Source: Agreia sp. COWG
GTDB taxonomy: Bacteria > Actinomycetota > Actinomycetes > Actinomycetales > Microbacteriaceae
DNA length: 64,000 nt
Assembly (NCBI RefSeq): GCF_904528075.1
Contig: NZ_LR882035.1
Location: 372,001 to 436,000 of the forward strand
Direction: 5' to 3'
Every line of letters begins with the position of its first letter. Position 1 is the first letter of the stretch. Below are positions 36,614 through 44,526 of the stretch, one piece after another. The notes beneath the pieces were generated by a model. It was not told where the DNA came from, did not search any database, and was given only the letters and a program-made list of their open reading frames with translations. The position numbers and the translations under genes were made by a program.

Positions 36614-36982
36614 GTGTCATTGCGAACTACCGAAATATATTGGTCCGCCCCACGTACTTCTGCGCTCTGCCGCGTCTCGTTTGGGTAATTGATCGGCGAT
36701 TCGCGCCAGCCCAGCTGTCTTTGCGAATCCAGCGGACGGTGAGGCGCGTCACCACGAGTCCGCCGACCAGCCAGATGGCGAGCACCAGGTCCACGGTTGC
36801 CAGGTCTCAGGTGCCGGCGAGCTCGGCGAGTGATGTCATTCTTCGATCGTGTCGTGAAACCGACGGGGCCGTGAAGCCCCCGTGCTGTCAATGGTGACAA
36901 GTCCCCATTGGATCTTCCCCGTGAGTTCTCAGCACACTGCTAGGGTTTTTCAGCCAGCACCCCCTATTAGGAGCACACACAC
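36614..36982. other. Gene-free stretch with a possible small-gene remnant
   Basis: 369 bases without a supportable intact gene. On the minus strand an ATG at 36839 opens MTSLAELAGT, then TGA, then DLATVDLVLAIWLVGGLVV and RLTVRWIRKD; this looks like a small membrane protein in which TGG became TGA. The plus-strand part near 36900-36980 is the promoter of the lipoprotein gene. Confidence 0.35.
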
Positions 36983-37399
36983 ATGCGATTTTCCGGCACC
37001 AAGAGCGCGTCTATCATCGGCGCCATCGCCATCACGGGCCTGCTGCTGACCGGCTGTGCCGGCGGCCAGAGCAAGGCGGATGCCTGCAAGGTTCTCGAGG
37101 GGGGCCTCACGGATCTGCAGAGCGACCTCACGAGCAGCCTGTCGAACGCGGCCACCGACCCGAAGGGCGCGGCCGACTCGCTCCAGACCGTGTCCGACAC
37201 ATTCTCGGCGAACGTCGACAAGGTGTCGAACGATGAGGTCAAGAAGTCGGCCGACGACGCGGACACCGCAATGACCTCGCTCGTCAGCGAATTCAAGAAG
37301 TACGCAGAAGACCCCACCTCGGCCGACACCGAGAAGCTCACGACTGCGGCGAACGATGTTCAGAGCACGTTCACCGAGCTGTCGACCCTCTGCAACTGA
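36983..37399 (+). CDS. Small lipoprotein of unknown function
   Basis: 138 residues. Lipoprotein signal IIGAIAITGLLLTGCAGG with lipobox LLTGC. The mature part is Asp/Ser/Thr/Lys-rich and probably helical (LQSDLTSSLSNAATDPKGAAD). Two further Cys: DACK just after the lipid Cys and the last-but-one residue, which could form a disulphide. A terminator follows, so it is a single-gene unit. Confidence 0.8.
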   Translation: MRFSGTKSASIIGAIAITGLLLTGCAGGQSKADACKVLEGGLTDLQSDLTSSLSNAATDPKGAADSLQTVSDTFSANVDKVSNDEVKKSADDADTAMTSLVSEFKKYAEDPTSADTEKLTTAANDVQSTFTELSTLCN

Positions 37400-37416
37400 C
37401 GCTCACCAGGTAACGA

Positions 37417-37451
37417 CAACGGGCCCGCGGAGAGATTCCTCGGGCCCGTTG
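37417..37451 (+). terminator. Hairpin terminator after the lipoprotein gene
   Basis: CAACGGGCCCG (37417-37427) pairs exactly with CGGGCCCGTTG (37441-37451), 17 bases beyond the stop codon. Confidence 0.75.
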
Positions 37452-37533
37452 CCGTTCACCGCTGCGCCGAGACGAAATCGTGAGAGTCCGTCACGTTGCG
37501 CAATAGTTGTGCTCTGTCTACTTTGGAAAGACA

Positions 37534-37588
37534 GGCGGGGTCGACAGGGATGTGGGGGCGCGGTCCGGGGGGACCGGTCGACCCCGCC
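37534..37588 (-). terminator. Nested hairpin downstream of carD
   Basis: Outer arms GGCGGGGTCGAC (37534-37545) and 37577-37588 are exact complements; an inner GGTCC/GGACC hairpin (37562-37575) sits inside. It lies 49 bases beyond the carD stop on the minus strand and probably ends that message. Confidence 0.55.
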
Positions 37589-37636
37589 GCACCACTCGAT
37601 CGACGCCACGATGCGGGCCCGCGGCAGTTGTGGAAA

Positions 37637-38128
37637 CTAGACGACGACCGCGTTCAGAACCTCGTCGAGCAGTAGCGACGCATCTTCGTCGCTGACGCTG
37701 CGGGCGAGGGCGAGTTCGGAGATGAGAACCTGCCGTGCCTTGAGCAGCAGACGCTTCTCGCCGGCGGAGACGCCCTGGGCCTGCTCGCGACGCCACAGGT
37801 CGCGCACGACCTCGGCCACGCGGTGCACGCTGCCTGAGGCCATCTTCTCTTGGTTGGCCTTGTATCGACGCGACCAGTTGCCCGGCTCCTCGACGAAGTC
37901 GTTCTGCAGAACGGCGAAGACCTCTCCGACGCCGGCGGCATCGATGACGTCGCGTACGCCCACGAGCTCGACGTTGTCGATCGGCAGCTTGATGATGAGG
38001 TCGCTCGTGTGCACCCGAAGCGTCATGTAGCGCTTGTCTTCACCCTTGACCGACTTGGTCTCGAGTTCCGTGATGGTGACCGCTCCGTGGTGCGGGTAGA
38101 CGAGGGTCTCTCCAATGTCGAATTTCAC
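37637..38128 (-). CDS. carD: CarD-family RNA polymerase-binding regulator
   Basis: 163 residues. N-terminal RNAP-interaction domain MKFDIGETLVYPHHGAVTI and KLPIDNVELVGVRDVID, followed by the basic helical C-terminal DNA-contact domain (NWSRRYKANQEKMASGSVHRVAEVVRDLWRRE, split; KRLLLKARQVLISELALA). CarD stabilises open promoter complexes, mainly at rRNA promoters, and is usually essential. Confidence 0.95.
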   Translation of the reverse strand: MKFDIGETLVYPHHGAVTITELETKSVKGEDKRYMTLRVHTSDLIIKLPIDNVELVGVRDVIDAAGVGEVFAVLQNDFVEEPGNWSRRYKANQEKMASGSVHRVAEVVRDLWRREQAQGVSAGEKRLLLKARQVLISELALARSVSDEDASLLLDEVLNAVVV

Positions 38129-38230
38129 GGTGGGCTTCTCTTTTCTCTGACGGTGTATCCGGGGCGGTCGAACTGGGTTGTTCTGAATGGATCAAGGAGG
38201 TGGGGCTCGGGGCGCTGGTGCCCCGCTGGA

Positions 38231-38842
38231 TCAGCTGAGCCAGGAGGGCAGCAGCGAGACGAGTTCGTCGACCAGTTCGTCGGCCGAGATGTCGAGTTCG
38301 CCCGATGCGTATGCGCCGAGGAGCGTAATGGTTCCGCCCGCGACATAGCTTGCGGCAAGACGGCTGCGGATGCCGTGGGGCCCGTTGCCGTCGGCGTCGA
38401 ACGCGGCGCGCACCTGCTCGGCGTAGGCGGCGATGACCTCGTCGTAGACGCGGCGCGACAAGGGCAGCCCGAGCGCGTTCGAGTAGATGGAGTCGCCCTG
38501 TGAGAAGTGCTCGACGAGACGTCGGTAGGAATCGCGGAACGACGCGGCGGTGCCGTCGACGGCTTTAGAGGACGGCCCGGAGACGATCGAGGCGAATTCC
38601 TGCCGGAGGAGCGCCCCGGCCAGGTCGTCGAGGCTCGCGAAGTGCGCGTAGAACGAGCTGCGGCTGATCTTGGCCTCGCGCACGATCTCGCTGACCGAGA
38701 GGGCGTCGGCGCGGCTCGCAGGAAGTCGGGTGACGGCATCGAGAATGACCTGCCGCGTGCGCGTGGCGCGAGGATCACTCGAGGATTCTGCGGAAGATCG
38801 AGAAATGTCCGGAAGAACAGCACTCCGTACAATCGACATCAC
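38231..38842 (-). CDS. TetR-family regulator
   Basis: 203 residues. HTH region RADALSVSEIVREAKISRSSFYAHFASLDDLAGALL (split), the family-typical SSFYAHFASLDD. A 22-base palindrome lies between it and the divergent MarR gene, just upstream of its start, and is probably its operator. Confidence 0.88.
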   Translation of the reverse strand: MMSIVRSAVLPDISRSSAESSSDPRATRTRQVILDAVTRLPASRADALSVSEIVREAKISRSSFYAHFASLDDLAGALLRQEFASIVSGPSSKAVDGTAASFRDSYRRLVEHFSQGDSIYSNALGLPLSRRVYDEVIAAYAEQVRAAFDADGNGPHGIRSRLAASYVAGGTITLLGAYASGELDISADELVDELVSLLPSWLS

Positions 38843-38858
38843 GGCAGTCTATCACGAT

Positions 38859-38880
38859 TTCTCGGACACCTGTCCGAGAA
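38859..38880. promoter_or_regulatory. 22-bp palindrome upstream of TetR
   Basis: Perfect arms TTCTCGGACA (38859-38868) and TGTCCGAGAA (38871-38880) around CC. It lies 17 bases from the TetR start (38842) and 51 bases before the divergent MarR gene; fits a TetR autoregulatory operator. Confidence 0.75.
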
Positions 38881-38890
38881 GGGTGGTGGA

Positions 38891-38909
38891 TAGCTAGTCC
38901 CGCTAGCGA
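38891..38909. promoter_or_regulatory. MarR operator copy 1
   Basis: TAGCTAG-TCCCG-CTAGCGA, 7-base arms with one mismatch, about 21 bases before the MarR start. An almost identical palindrome stands before the next gene (39436-39454). Confidence 0.7.
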
Positions 38910-38930
38910 TGTTCCACGTAAAGTAGGGGC

Positions 38931-39446
38931 ATGGAATCGGTGGAGGCGCGGGCCTCGGGGTATTGGTACGGCGATGAGCCCCGTGACCGCACCGGCGTCG
39001 ATGCGCTCAACGCCCTCCGGCGTTATCGCAGCGCCGAATCCGAGATGCGTCGTCGCACGCGTACGGCACTTCGCCTCAATGAGACCGACATGCTCGCACT
39101 GCGTTACGTCGTGAATGCGGCGAGAGACGATCGAGACGTGAGCTCGAAAGACCTGGCCGGCTACCTGGGCATCTCGTCGGCATCCACCACTGTTCTCGTC
39201 GACAGGCTGGTGGCGAGCGGCCATATGAACCGCAGCAAACATCCGCGTGATGGTCGGGCCGTGGTGCTCACGGTGACGCCGAACACCCACCAAGAGATGC
39301 GTACCGCGTTCGGTGACATGCACATCCGAATGATGGATGTCGCGCGTGGGCTCAGCTCGCACGATGCCGGCGTGGTCTCGGCCTTCCTCGACAGCATGAC
39401 CGAGGCAGTGAATGCCCCTGTCGACGGTGGGAATATAGCTAGATAG
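38931..39446 (+). CDS. MarR-family regulator
   Basis: 171 residues. Winged-helix region LNETDMLALRYVVNAARDDRDVSSKDLAGYLGISSASTTVLVDRLVASGHMNRSKHPRDGRAVVL (split), with the wing DGRAVVLTVT. Two matching CTAG palindromes flank the gene, one before its start and one at its stop codon directly before the next gene, which suggests it controls both. A second MarR paralog of equal length lies at 39792-40307. Confidence 0.9.
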   Translation: MESVEARASGYWYGDEPRDRTGVDALNALRRYRSAESEMRRRTRTALRLNETDMLALRYVVNAARDDRDVSSKDLAGYLGISSASTTVLVDRLVASGHMNRSKHPRDGRAVVLTVTPNTHQEMRTAFGDMHIRMMDVARGLSSHDAGVVSAFLDSMTEAVNAPVDGGNIAR

Positions 39447-39454
39447 ACTAGCTA
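39436..39454. promoter_or_regulatory. MarR operator copy 2
   Basis: TAGCTAG-ATAGA-CTAGCTA, a perfect 7-bp-arm palindrome with the same spacing as copy 1. It includes the MarR stop codon (TAG 39444-39446) and ends one base before the GTG of the DUF7882-type gene. Confidence 0.75.
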
Positions 39455-39455
39455 A

Positions 39456-39773
39456 GTGGGAAAACTCATCTACGGCCCTGGGGCCCTCGAGATCGACATC
39501 GACGATCGTGTGCTGGCGCACGTGAGGGTCATCGTGAACGCCAAGTTCCGCCGCGGGGAGTCCTTCCTGTTCAATTGGGAACACGGCTCAGGAGAGGGCA
39601 ACGGCCGCAGCTCGGTGTGGATGCACCCGACCATCCCTCTGCACATACGCTTCTTCGGAAATCGCCAACCGCCTGTCAATCGCTACTGGGTCGAGGCATT
39701 GATGGCCACGGCCAATAGTTCGAACGGGCTGTCGCTCGTGCCTGAGCCGGTCGGTTCTGCGCCGCAGGCCTGA
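39456..39773 (+). CDS. DUF7882-type small protein
   Basis: 105 residues from a GTG. MGKLIYGPGALEIDIDDRVLAHVRVIVNAKFRRGESFLFNW (split) and SVWMHPTIPLHIRFFG are characteristic of short Microbacteriaceae proteins often mislabelled as ATP-dependent DNA ligase; no ligase motif is present. Function unknown. The MarR-type palindrome abutting its start codon indicates direct control by the MarR encoded upstream. Confidence 0.8.
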   Translation: MGKLIYGPGALEIDIDDRVLAHVRVIVNAKFRRGESFLFNWEHGSGEGNGRSSVWMHPTIPLHIRFFGNRQPPVNRYWVEALMATANSSNGLSLVPEPVGSAPQA

Positions 39774-39791
39774 GCTGGTCGCCTCGGTTGG

Positions 39792-40307
39792 TCAGCCTTC
39801 GTCTGGCGCGGTGAGCGCACCCCTGTCGAGAGAGTCGGACACCGCCCCCAGCAGCATGATGATGCGCTTGGCCTCTCGCCCAGACATGCGACTGAGAACC
39901 TGCTCGGGCTCAGCCCTGCTCTTGCCGATCGCCTTGGCGAGCGCGGTCACCAACGCGTCGGTCGGCTTGAGCGTCTGCCCGCGTCTATCGCGGGGGTCCG
40001 CGTTGCGCGAAACGAATCCCCTGCCCACGAGACGGGTCACGATGACGGAGGTCGCCGAGCTGGTGATGCCCAATGACTTCGTGATGTCGACGGCGCGGGC
40101 CATGCGGCCGTGCGCACTACGGCGGGAGAGGAACTGCGCGGCCGCGAGTTCGTTCGACCCCAGATCGAGTATGCCTCGCAGGCGCGATCGATAGAGCGCT
40201 TCAGAGTCCTGGAGGTCTGAGATGGCCTCGAGGACCCGCGCCGACTGCTCGGAGGGCGCTGGGTGGTCGGCGGGCTGCGGCTGGTGGGTTTTATCAAGCG
40301 ACGTCAT
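39792..40307 (-). CDS. MarR-family regulator (second copy)
   Basis: 171 residues from the ATG at 40307 (GAAGGGTCCTTCAGC upstream); the longer frame to 40361 lacks a ribosome site. Winged helix: LGSNELAAAQFLSRRSAHGRMARAVDITKSLGITSSATSVIVTRLVGRGFVSRNADPRDRRGQTL (split). Convergent with the DUF7882-type gene. No CTAG palindrome is seen upstream, so its specificity differs from the first MarR. Confidence 0.88.
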   Translation of the reverse strand: MTSLDKTHQPQPADHPAPSEQSARVLEAISDLQDSEALYRSRLRGILDLGSNELAAAQFLSRRSAHGRMARAVDITKSLGITSSATSVIVTRLVGRGFVSRNADPRDRRGQTLKPTDALVTALAKAIGKSRAEPEQVLSRMSGREAKRIIMLLGAVSDSLDRGALTAPDEG

Positions 40308-40386
40308 GCTGAAGGACCCTTCTATCGGTCCGCGAGCATCCGAACAAGGAACGGTGAACATCCGCAGATCTCCCAGTGAAGCACAC

Positions 40387-40806
40387 CTAACGGGAGCGCC
40401 GTCCGTCGAGCAGCGCCGAGATGCCTCGAGGCACCGGCGGGAGGCGCAACCAGGTGGTGCTGAGTCGGCCCCGTCGGTCGACCCAGTCGATGAACACCAT
40501 GCGGGTTGCGGCGTACGCCTTCACGTCGTCGATGGCGCAGAGTCCCAAGAGTTGCCGGGTGCCTAATCGTGAGGCCGTGCGTGGGGCGAGATTGCTGTCG
40601 TTCGGATCTACCAAGACCTGCGTGACCGCGTCGGGGCCGCTGTTGCGAATGGCCAGGCAGGTGCCGAGCGGCACGAGCGGTGTCGAACTCGTCGACGGTT
40701 CCATCAGATACTGCACGGAGAAGCGCGGCCAACCGGCGTCATCGCCCCGGTCGAAGCCGAGGTCGTTGCCGACGGAGGAGGAGGGACTGGACGGCCCGTC
40801 AGGCAC
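40387..40806 (-). CDS. Hypothetical protein coupled to the ice-binding protein gene
   Basis: 139 residues, no recognised family. Its start overlaps the end of the ice-binding protein gene by 8 bases, implying translational coupling. The middle (LVPLGTCLAIRNSGPDAVTQVLVDPNDSN) suggests a beta-rich domain; no signal peptide or membrane helix. Sequence composition (GC-rich third positions) supports it being a gene. Confidence 0.6.
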   Translation of the reverse strand: MPDGPSSPSSSVGNDLGFDRGDDAGWPRFSVQYLMEPSTSSTPLVPLGTCLAIRNSGPDAVTQVLVDPNDSNLAPRTASRLGTRQLLGLCAIDDVKAYAATRMVFIDWVDRRGRLSTTWLRLPPVPRGISALLDGRRSR

Positions 40807-41968
40807 GCCGCGCCGCGCTCACGGTTACGCCCCGGCGCCGCCGTGCCGCAGAGAAGAGCAGCGTCATTCCTGCCAGCAGCGCAATACCGGTGCCTGCCAG
40901 AGGTGCCGAGGCGTCGATGCCGGTGTTGGCAAGGACGGTTCCCGGGGCCGGCAGTGTCGTCACCGTGTAGGTGACCGACGAGTCGGGGGAGAATCCATTG
41001 CTGGCCGTGACGGTGAACGTGCTGTCGCCGGGGGTGGTGGGCGTTCCCGAGATGACGCCGGTGGTGGAGTCGAGCACGAGGCCCGCCGGGAGCGAGCCGC
41101 CGGTCACGGTGTAGGTGGCAGTCGGGTTGCCCGAGGAGGTGATGGTGTGCGTGTACGGCGTACCGGCCGTGGGATTAGCGGGTGTCGCCGACGTGATGAC
41201 CGGTGCTGCCGACTCGGAGGGAGTTCCGGCCGGCGGACATCCGGTCGAAGCCGTGATCGTGTTGGTGTCGAGGGTGACCGCGCCGTTCAGGGCCAGCAGC
41301 CGACCGACGATCGTGGCGCGGGTTGTCGCCGTGATGGAGGTCAGGGCCAGGACCGTGCCCTGGAAAGCGGCGTCGGTTCCGATCGACGCGGAGCTGCCGA
41401 CCTGCCAGAACACGTTGCAGGCGCTAGCGCCGCCCGTGATCAGGATGGAGGTGCCCGAGCCGATCGTGAGGGTACTGCTCGCCTGGAACACCCAGACGGA
41501 GTTCGCGCTGCCGGCGAGCGTGAGGGTTCCGTTGTTGCTCAGCTGCTGGGTGTCTCCTCGGTACACGCCGGGCGTCAGCGTCTGACCGGCGAGTTCGGTG
41601 AGACCCGAGGCCTGCGGGGTGAGCCCCGCCGCCACGTTGTACGCGGTGTTCGCGTCTTGTTGCGCCTTGAGGGCTGCGGCATCGGTCTGGTGCAGGGTGC
41701 CGTTGATCGTTCCGTCGGGCGCCCCCTCGAAGCCGGTGACCGAGGAGCCGGGGCTGATACCCACGTCACCATTCACGACCGTGGGGTTGGTGTTGGTGAC
41801 GGCCGTGGCTCCGAGAACGCCGTAGGTGATGGCCGTGCCGAGGTTGACCGGACCGTCGATGATTGTGTCGGCCGACGCGGAGAGCGGGGCCGAGAGAGCG
41901 AGTGCCCCGACGCATCCGGCCGCGATGACGAGCGAGAAGAATCGCCGAGAAAAAGGTGAGTTGGTCAC
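40799..41968 (-). CDS. Secreted ice-binding protein (DUF3494) with Ig-like domain and wall-sorting tail
   Basis: 389 residues from the GTG at 41968 (AGGGGTCCATC upstream). Signal peptide RRFFSLVIAAGCVGALALSA to about residue 33. The ice-binding beta-solenoid spans about 35-235: LGTAITYGVLGATAVTNT, TVVNGDVGISPGSSVTGF, LTPGVYRGDTQQLSNNGTLTL, VFWQVGSSASIGTDAAFQGT. A putative Ig-like (He_PIG) domain follows (TYTVTGGSLPAGLVLDSTTG). The end is LANTG, a hydrophobic helix and RRRR, a sortase signal variant. Binds ice or changes ice structure outside the cell, pointing to a cold habitat. Confidence 0.9.
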   Translation of the reverse strand: MTNSPFSRRFFSLVIAAGCVGALALSAPLSASADTIIDGPVNLGTAITYGVLGATAVTNTNPTVVNGDVGISPGSSVTGFEGAPDGTINGTLHQTDAAALKAQQDANTAYNVAAGLTPQASGLTELAGQTLTPGVYRGDTQQLSNNGTLTLAGSANSVWVFQASSTLTIGSGTSILITGGASACNVFWQVGSSASIGTDAAFQGTVLALTSITATTRATIVGRLLALNGAVTLDTNTITASTGCPPAGTPSESAAPVITSATPANPTAGTPYTHTITSSGNPTATYTVTGGSLPAGLVLDSTTGVISGTPTTPGDSTFTVTASNGFSPDSSVTYTVTTLPAPGTVLANTGIDASAPLAGTGIALLAGMTLLFSAARRRRGVTVSAARRA

Positions 41969-42170
41969 GATGGACCCCTGCCTGAAGAGGAGGAGGCACA
42001 TGTGCAGGCGGCTGAGCGGCCAGCGTGATCCCCGTATTACCTGTCTACGCTACATACGTTCGTAAACCTAGGAATGTCGCATTAATTCACCTAATAAGCG
42101 GGTTCGGGCCTGTATATATCGGCAGTCGATGTACTGAACATTTCTCACCAGACCCGACTTCTCTGGGCCG

Positions 42171-43355
42171 TTACGCGCAGAAATCGATGATCGTACGCTC
42201 GAGCACACGCGCCACGGTGTCCACGGAATCGAGCTCCACCCACTCGCTGGCCGCGTGGGCCCCGCCGCCGGTCACTCCGTAGAGCACTGCCGGGATGCCG
42301 GCCTCGGCGAGCAGGGCGCAGTCTGTCCAGAAGGGCTCGCCCCGCAGCACGGGAGGAGCGCCTGTGACGGACTCCACGCTCGCGAGCACGGTGCGCACCA
42401 CGGCCGAGGATCGATCCGCCTCGAACGGCGGCTCCGTCAGCCCCGGAGTGATGCGATGGCTGAAGCCGGGATGTTCTGCCGACACCGCGGCCAGCAGGGA
42501 CTCGATCTCAGCGACGACCGTGTCGACGTCTTGCCCCGGCACGGTGCGCCATTCGACGCCGACCGTGCACTCGGCCGGGTAGCTCGACATTTCGACGCCG
42601 CCGCGCACGAGCGAGGCGTGCACATTGGCCGGTCCCAGAATCGGATGCCCGGGGCGGGCCGCCAAGTCGATCGCCAGGTCTCCGAGGCGGCTCAGAAAGC
42701 GCCCGGCCTGCACGATGGCGTCACGGCCCAGGTCGGGCCGCGAGCCGTGGGCCGCTCGCCCCTCGATGGTGACGTCGAGCCACACGAGCCCGCGGTGTGC
42801 CAGGGTGACCTCCCCGTCGCTCGGCTCCACGACGATCGCGCCGTCGGTCTTCACGTGCCGCAGAACCTCGATGGTGCCGGCGCTCTCGAACTCCTCGTCG
42901 GCCACCAGCGCCAGAACGATGTCGCCCCGGTGCGGTGTTTCTGCAGCCGACGCGGCGGCGGCCATCATGGCGGAGAGGCCGGACTTCATGTCGTAGCTGC
43001 CGCGGCCGAAGAGCGAGCCGTCGCGAACGACGGCGACGAGGGCATCCGGGCCGTAGCTGTCGAGCGAGACCGTATCGAGGTGGCCGTTGAGCATGATCGA
43101 GCGGCCGCCGCCGGTGCCGGGCCAGGTCGCCACGATCGAGGGGCGCCCAGGGGTGGCCTCGAGTCGGGTGACGACGCACCCTCGAGGCTCGAGCCAGCGG
43201 GTCACGAAGTCGGCTATCGCGCTCTCTCCGCTGCCCGTTCGACCGAGGTCGGGGTTAGAGGAATCGATCTCGACGAGGCGCCGCAGAAGGGCGATGAGCT
43301 CGGTGTCACCGGAGTCGTCGATGCGCTGCCAGGGTCGGTCGACGATGTGGCTCAT
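42171..43355 (-). CDS. M20-family metallopeptidase/deacylase (ArgE/DapE type)
   Basis: 394 residues. Zinc-site regions are LNGHLDTV (first His), GSYDMKSGLSAM (bridging Asp), LVADEEFES (Glu-Glu), and a C-terminal GGGAHAASEWVELDSV (His). Dimerisation lid in the middle (HGSRPDLGRDAI). Such enzymes hydrolyse N-acyl amino acids or dipeptides; exact substrate open. Single gene, divergent from the next. Confidence 0.9.
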   Translation of the reverse strand: MSHIVDRPWQRIDDSGDTELIALLRRLVEIDSSNPDLGRTGSGESAIADFVTRWLEPRGCVVTRLEATPGRPSIVATWPGTGGGRSIMLNGHLDTVSLDSYGPDALVAVVRDGSLFGRGSYDMKSGLSAMMAAAASAAETPHRGDIVLALVADEEFESAGTIEVLRHVKTDGAIVVEPSDGEVTLAHRGLVWLDVTIEGRAAHGSRPDLGRDAIVQAGRFLSRLGDLAIDLAARPGHPILGPANVHASLVRGGVEMSSYPAECTVGVEWRTVPGQDVDTVVAEIESLLAAVSAEHPGFSHRITPGLTEPPFEADRSSAVVRTVLASVESVTGAPPVLRGEPFWTDCALLAEAGIPAVLYGVTGGGAHAASEWVELDSVDTVARVLERTIIDFCA

Positions 43356-43432
43356 GGCCCTATTCTCTCGTGCCCCGGCGGTTTCCCAGCATTGACCGAC
43401 AAATCCTCAACTAGGACTTGTATTCTCGCGCC

Positions 43433-44083
43433 ATGACACTCGTATCGGAGGTTGATGAGCGCGCCCTCGTGCGCGATCTTCTTGTCGACGCCGGCGTGGC
43501 CGGTGCCGAAAACTTTGGTCGGTTCATCAACGACACCCGGTATTTCGACGGCTCGGGCTTCGACGCTTGTGCCGCCACCGCCACACTCGTCGAGGTGCTG
43601 CCCTCCCTCGAAGACTCCGGCGTGGTCGAGATCGTGGCGGTGCACCTCAAGAATCCGGCGGCGCGGCCATCGGCTTTCGTGGCCCTCCACGATGCATTTC
43701 TGCGATGGGGAACAAGCGCTCGCGGCAGGGTCGGCTGGCAGCTCGGTGAGGCCCTCGTGCACTCCGCCCCGCTCTCGGAGCTGTCCGCGCTCCTGGCGAT
43801 CGTCACGGATTCCCGCTACGGAGCGAACAGGCAGCAGGTCGTTTTGGGGCTGCCACGATTCCGCCGGGCACCCGAGACCGAGGCGACCCTGCGCATCCTG
43901 ATTCACGAACCCGAGGTGGCCCTGCAGGCGATGTACGCCCTTCGTCGCGTCATCGGCCCCCACCAGATGGTCGACGTTCTCGAGGGGGTCCGCCGCGATC
44001 ATCCCGACACCGTGCTAGCCCGGCAGGCCAAGAACGAGATTCGCAAGATCGACCGCGTCATCCGCCGTCAGCTCGCTTCCTGA
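43433..44083 (+). CDS. Hypothetical helical-repeat protein
   Basis: 216 residues from the ATG at 43433 (an upstream in-frame ATG at 43418 lacks a ribosome site). The sequence is almost wholly amphipathic helices of about 30-40 residues (ALHDAFLRWGT, ELSALLAIVTDSRYGANRQQVVLGL, EATLRILIHEPEVALQAMYALRRVIG), suggesting HEAT/ARM-like repeats. No enzyme motif. Function unknown. Confidence 0.7.
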   Translation: MTLVSEVDERALVRDLLVDAGVAGAENFGRFINDTRYFDGSGFDACAATATLVEVLPSLEDSGVVEIVAVHLKNPAARPSAFVALHDAFLRWGTSARGRVGWQLGEALVHSAPLSELSALLAIVTDSRYGANRQQVVLGLPRFRRAPETEATLRILIHEPEVALQAMYALRRVIGPHQMVDVLEGVRRDHPDTVLARQAKNEIRKIDRVIRRQLAS

Positions 44084-44526
44084 GCTGTGTGCTCCGCTAA
44101 GCGGATCGGAGCTGCCCGCCGGAGGGGGAGGGATAGCCGTCGACTGGCGGCAGTGGGCGAGCAGGGCCTCGACGAAGGCTGCGCGCTCGGCGGGCTCGGC
44201 ACAGTACAGCGCATCCGGCAGGATGCTCAGCTCACTGGTGTCGCGGTCGGCCTGCTGGAGACGGCGCCAGCGTACCCGATGTCGGCCGCGGTGTCGCCTC
44301 TGCCTGCTTGCGCTGACGCCTCGTCTGCGAGCACCGCATCCGACGGTGCCGGGAGGCGCGCGTCCATTCGGGATTGGTGTTCAATGCGTGGCACCGAGCG
44401 TCGAGCTAGTGCTGAGTCGAGAGGCCCCCGCGAGCCTAGGCGACGACAATGTTTCGGCTCCGGCTGCGGGAGAGATTGTATGACCCGGGTTTTCGTCGCC
44501 GACGTCACTCGGTGAGACGACATGAT
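44084..44526. other. Gene-free stretch at the edge of the lower-GC island; possible gene remnant
   Basis: 443 bases with no intact gene. On the minus strand, about 44033-44285, one frame reads RWRRLQQADRDTSELSILPD, then ALYCAEPAERAAFVEALLAH and CRQS, which looks like the C-terminal end of a lost gene without a start. This is the junction between high-GC chromosome and the signalling/lanthipeptide island. Confidence 0.35.

Noticed and set aside
36610..36900. 96-residue minus-strand open frame
   Set aside because: Arg/Gly/His-rich with no motif; the neighbouring frame shows a more convincing, broken membrane protein.
39456..39773. ATP-dependent DNA ligase
   Set aside because: Similar short proteins are sometimes so labelled, but no KxDG or other ligase motif is present and the length is only 105 residues.
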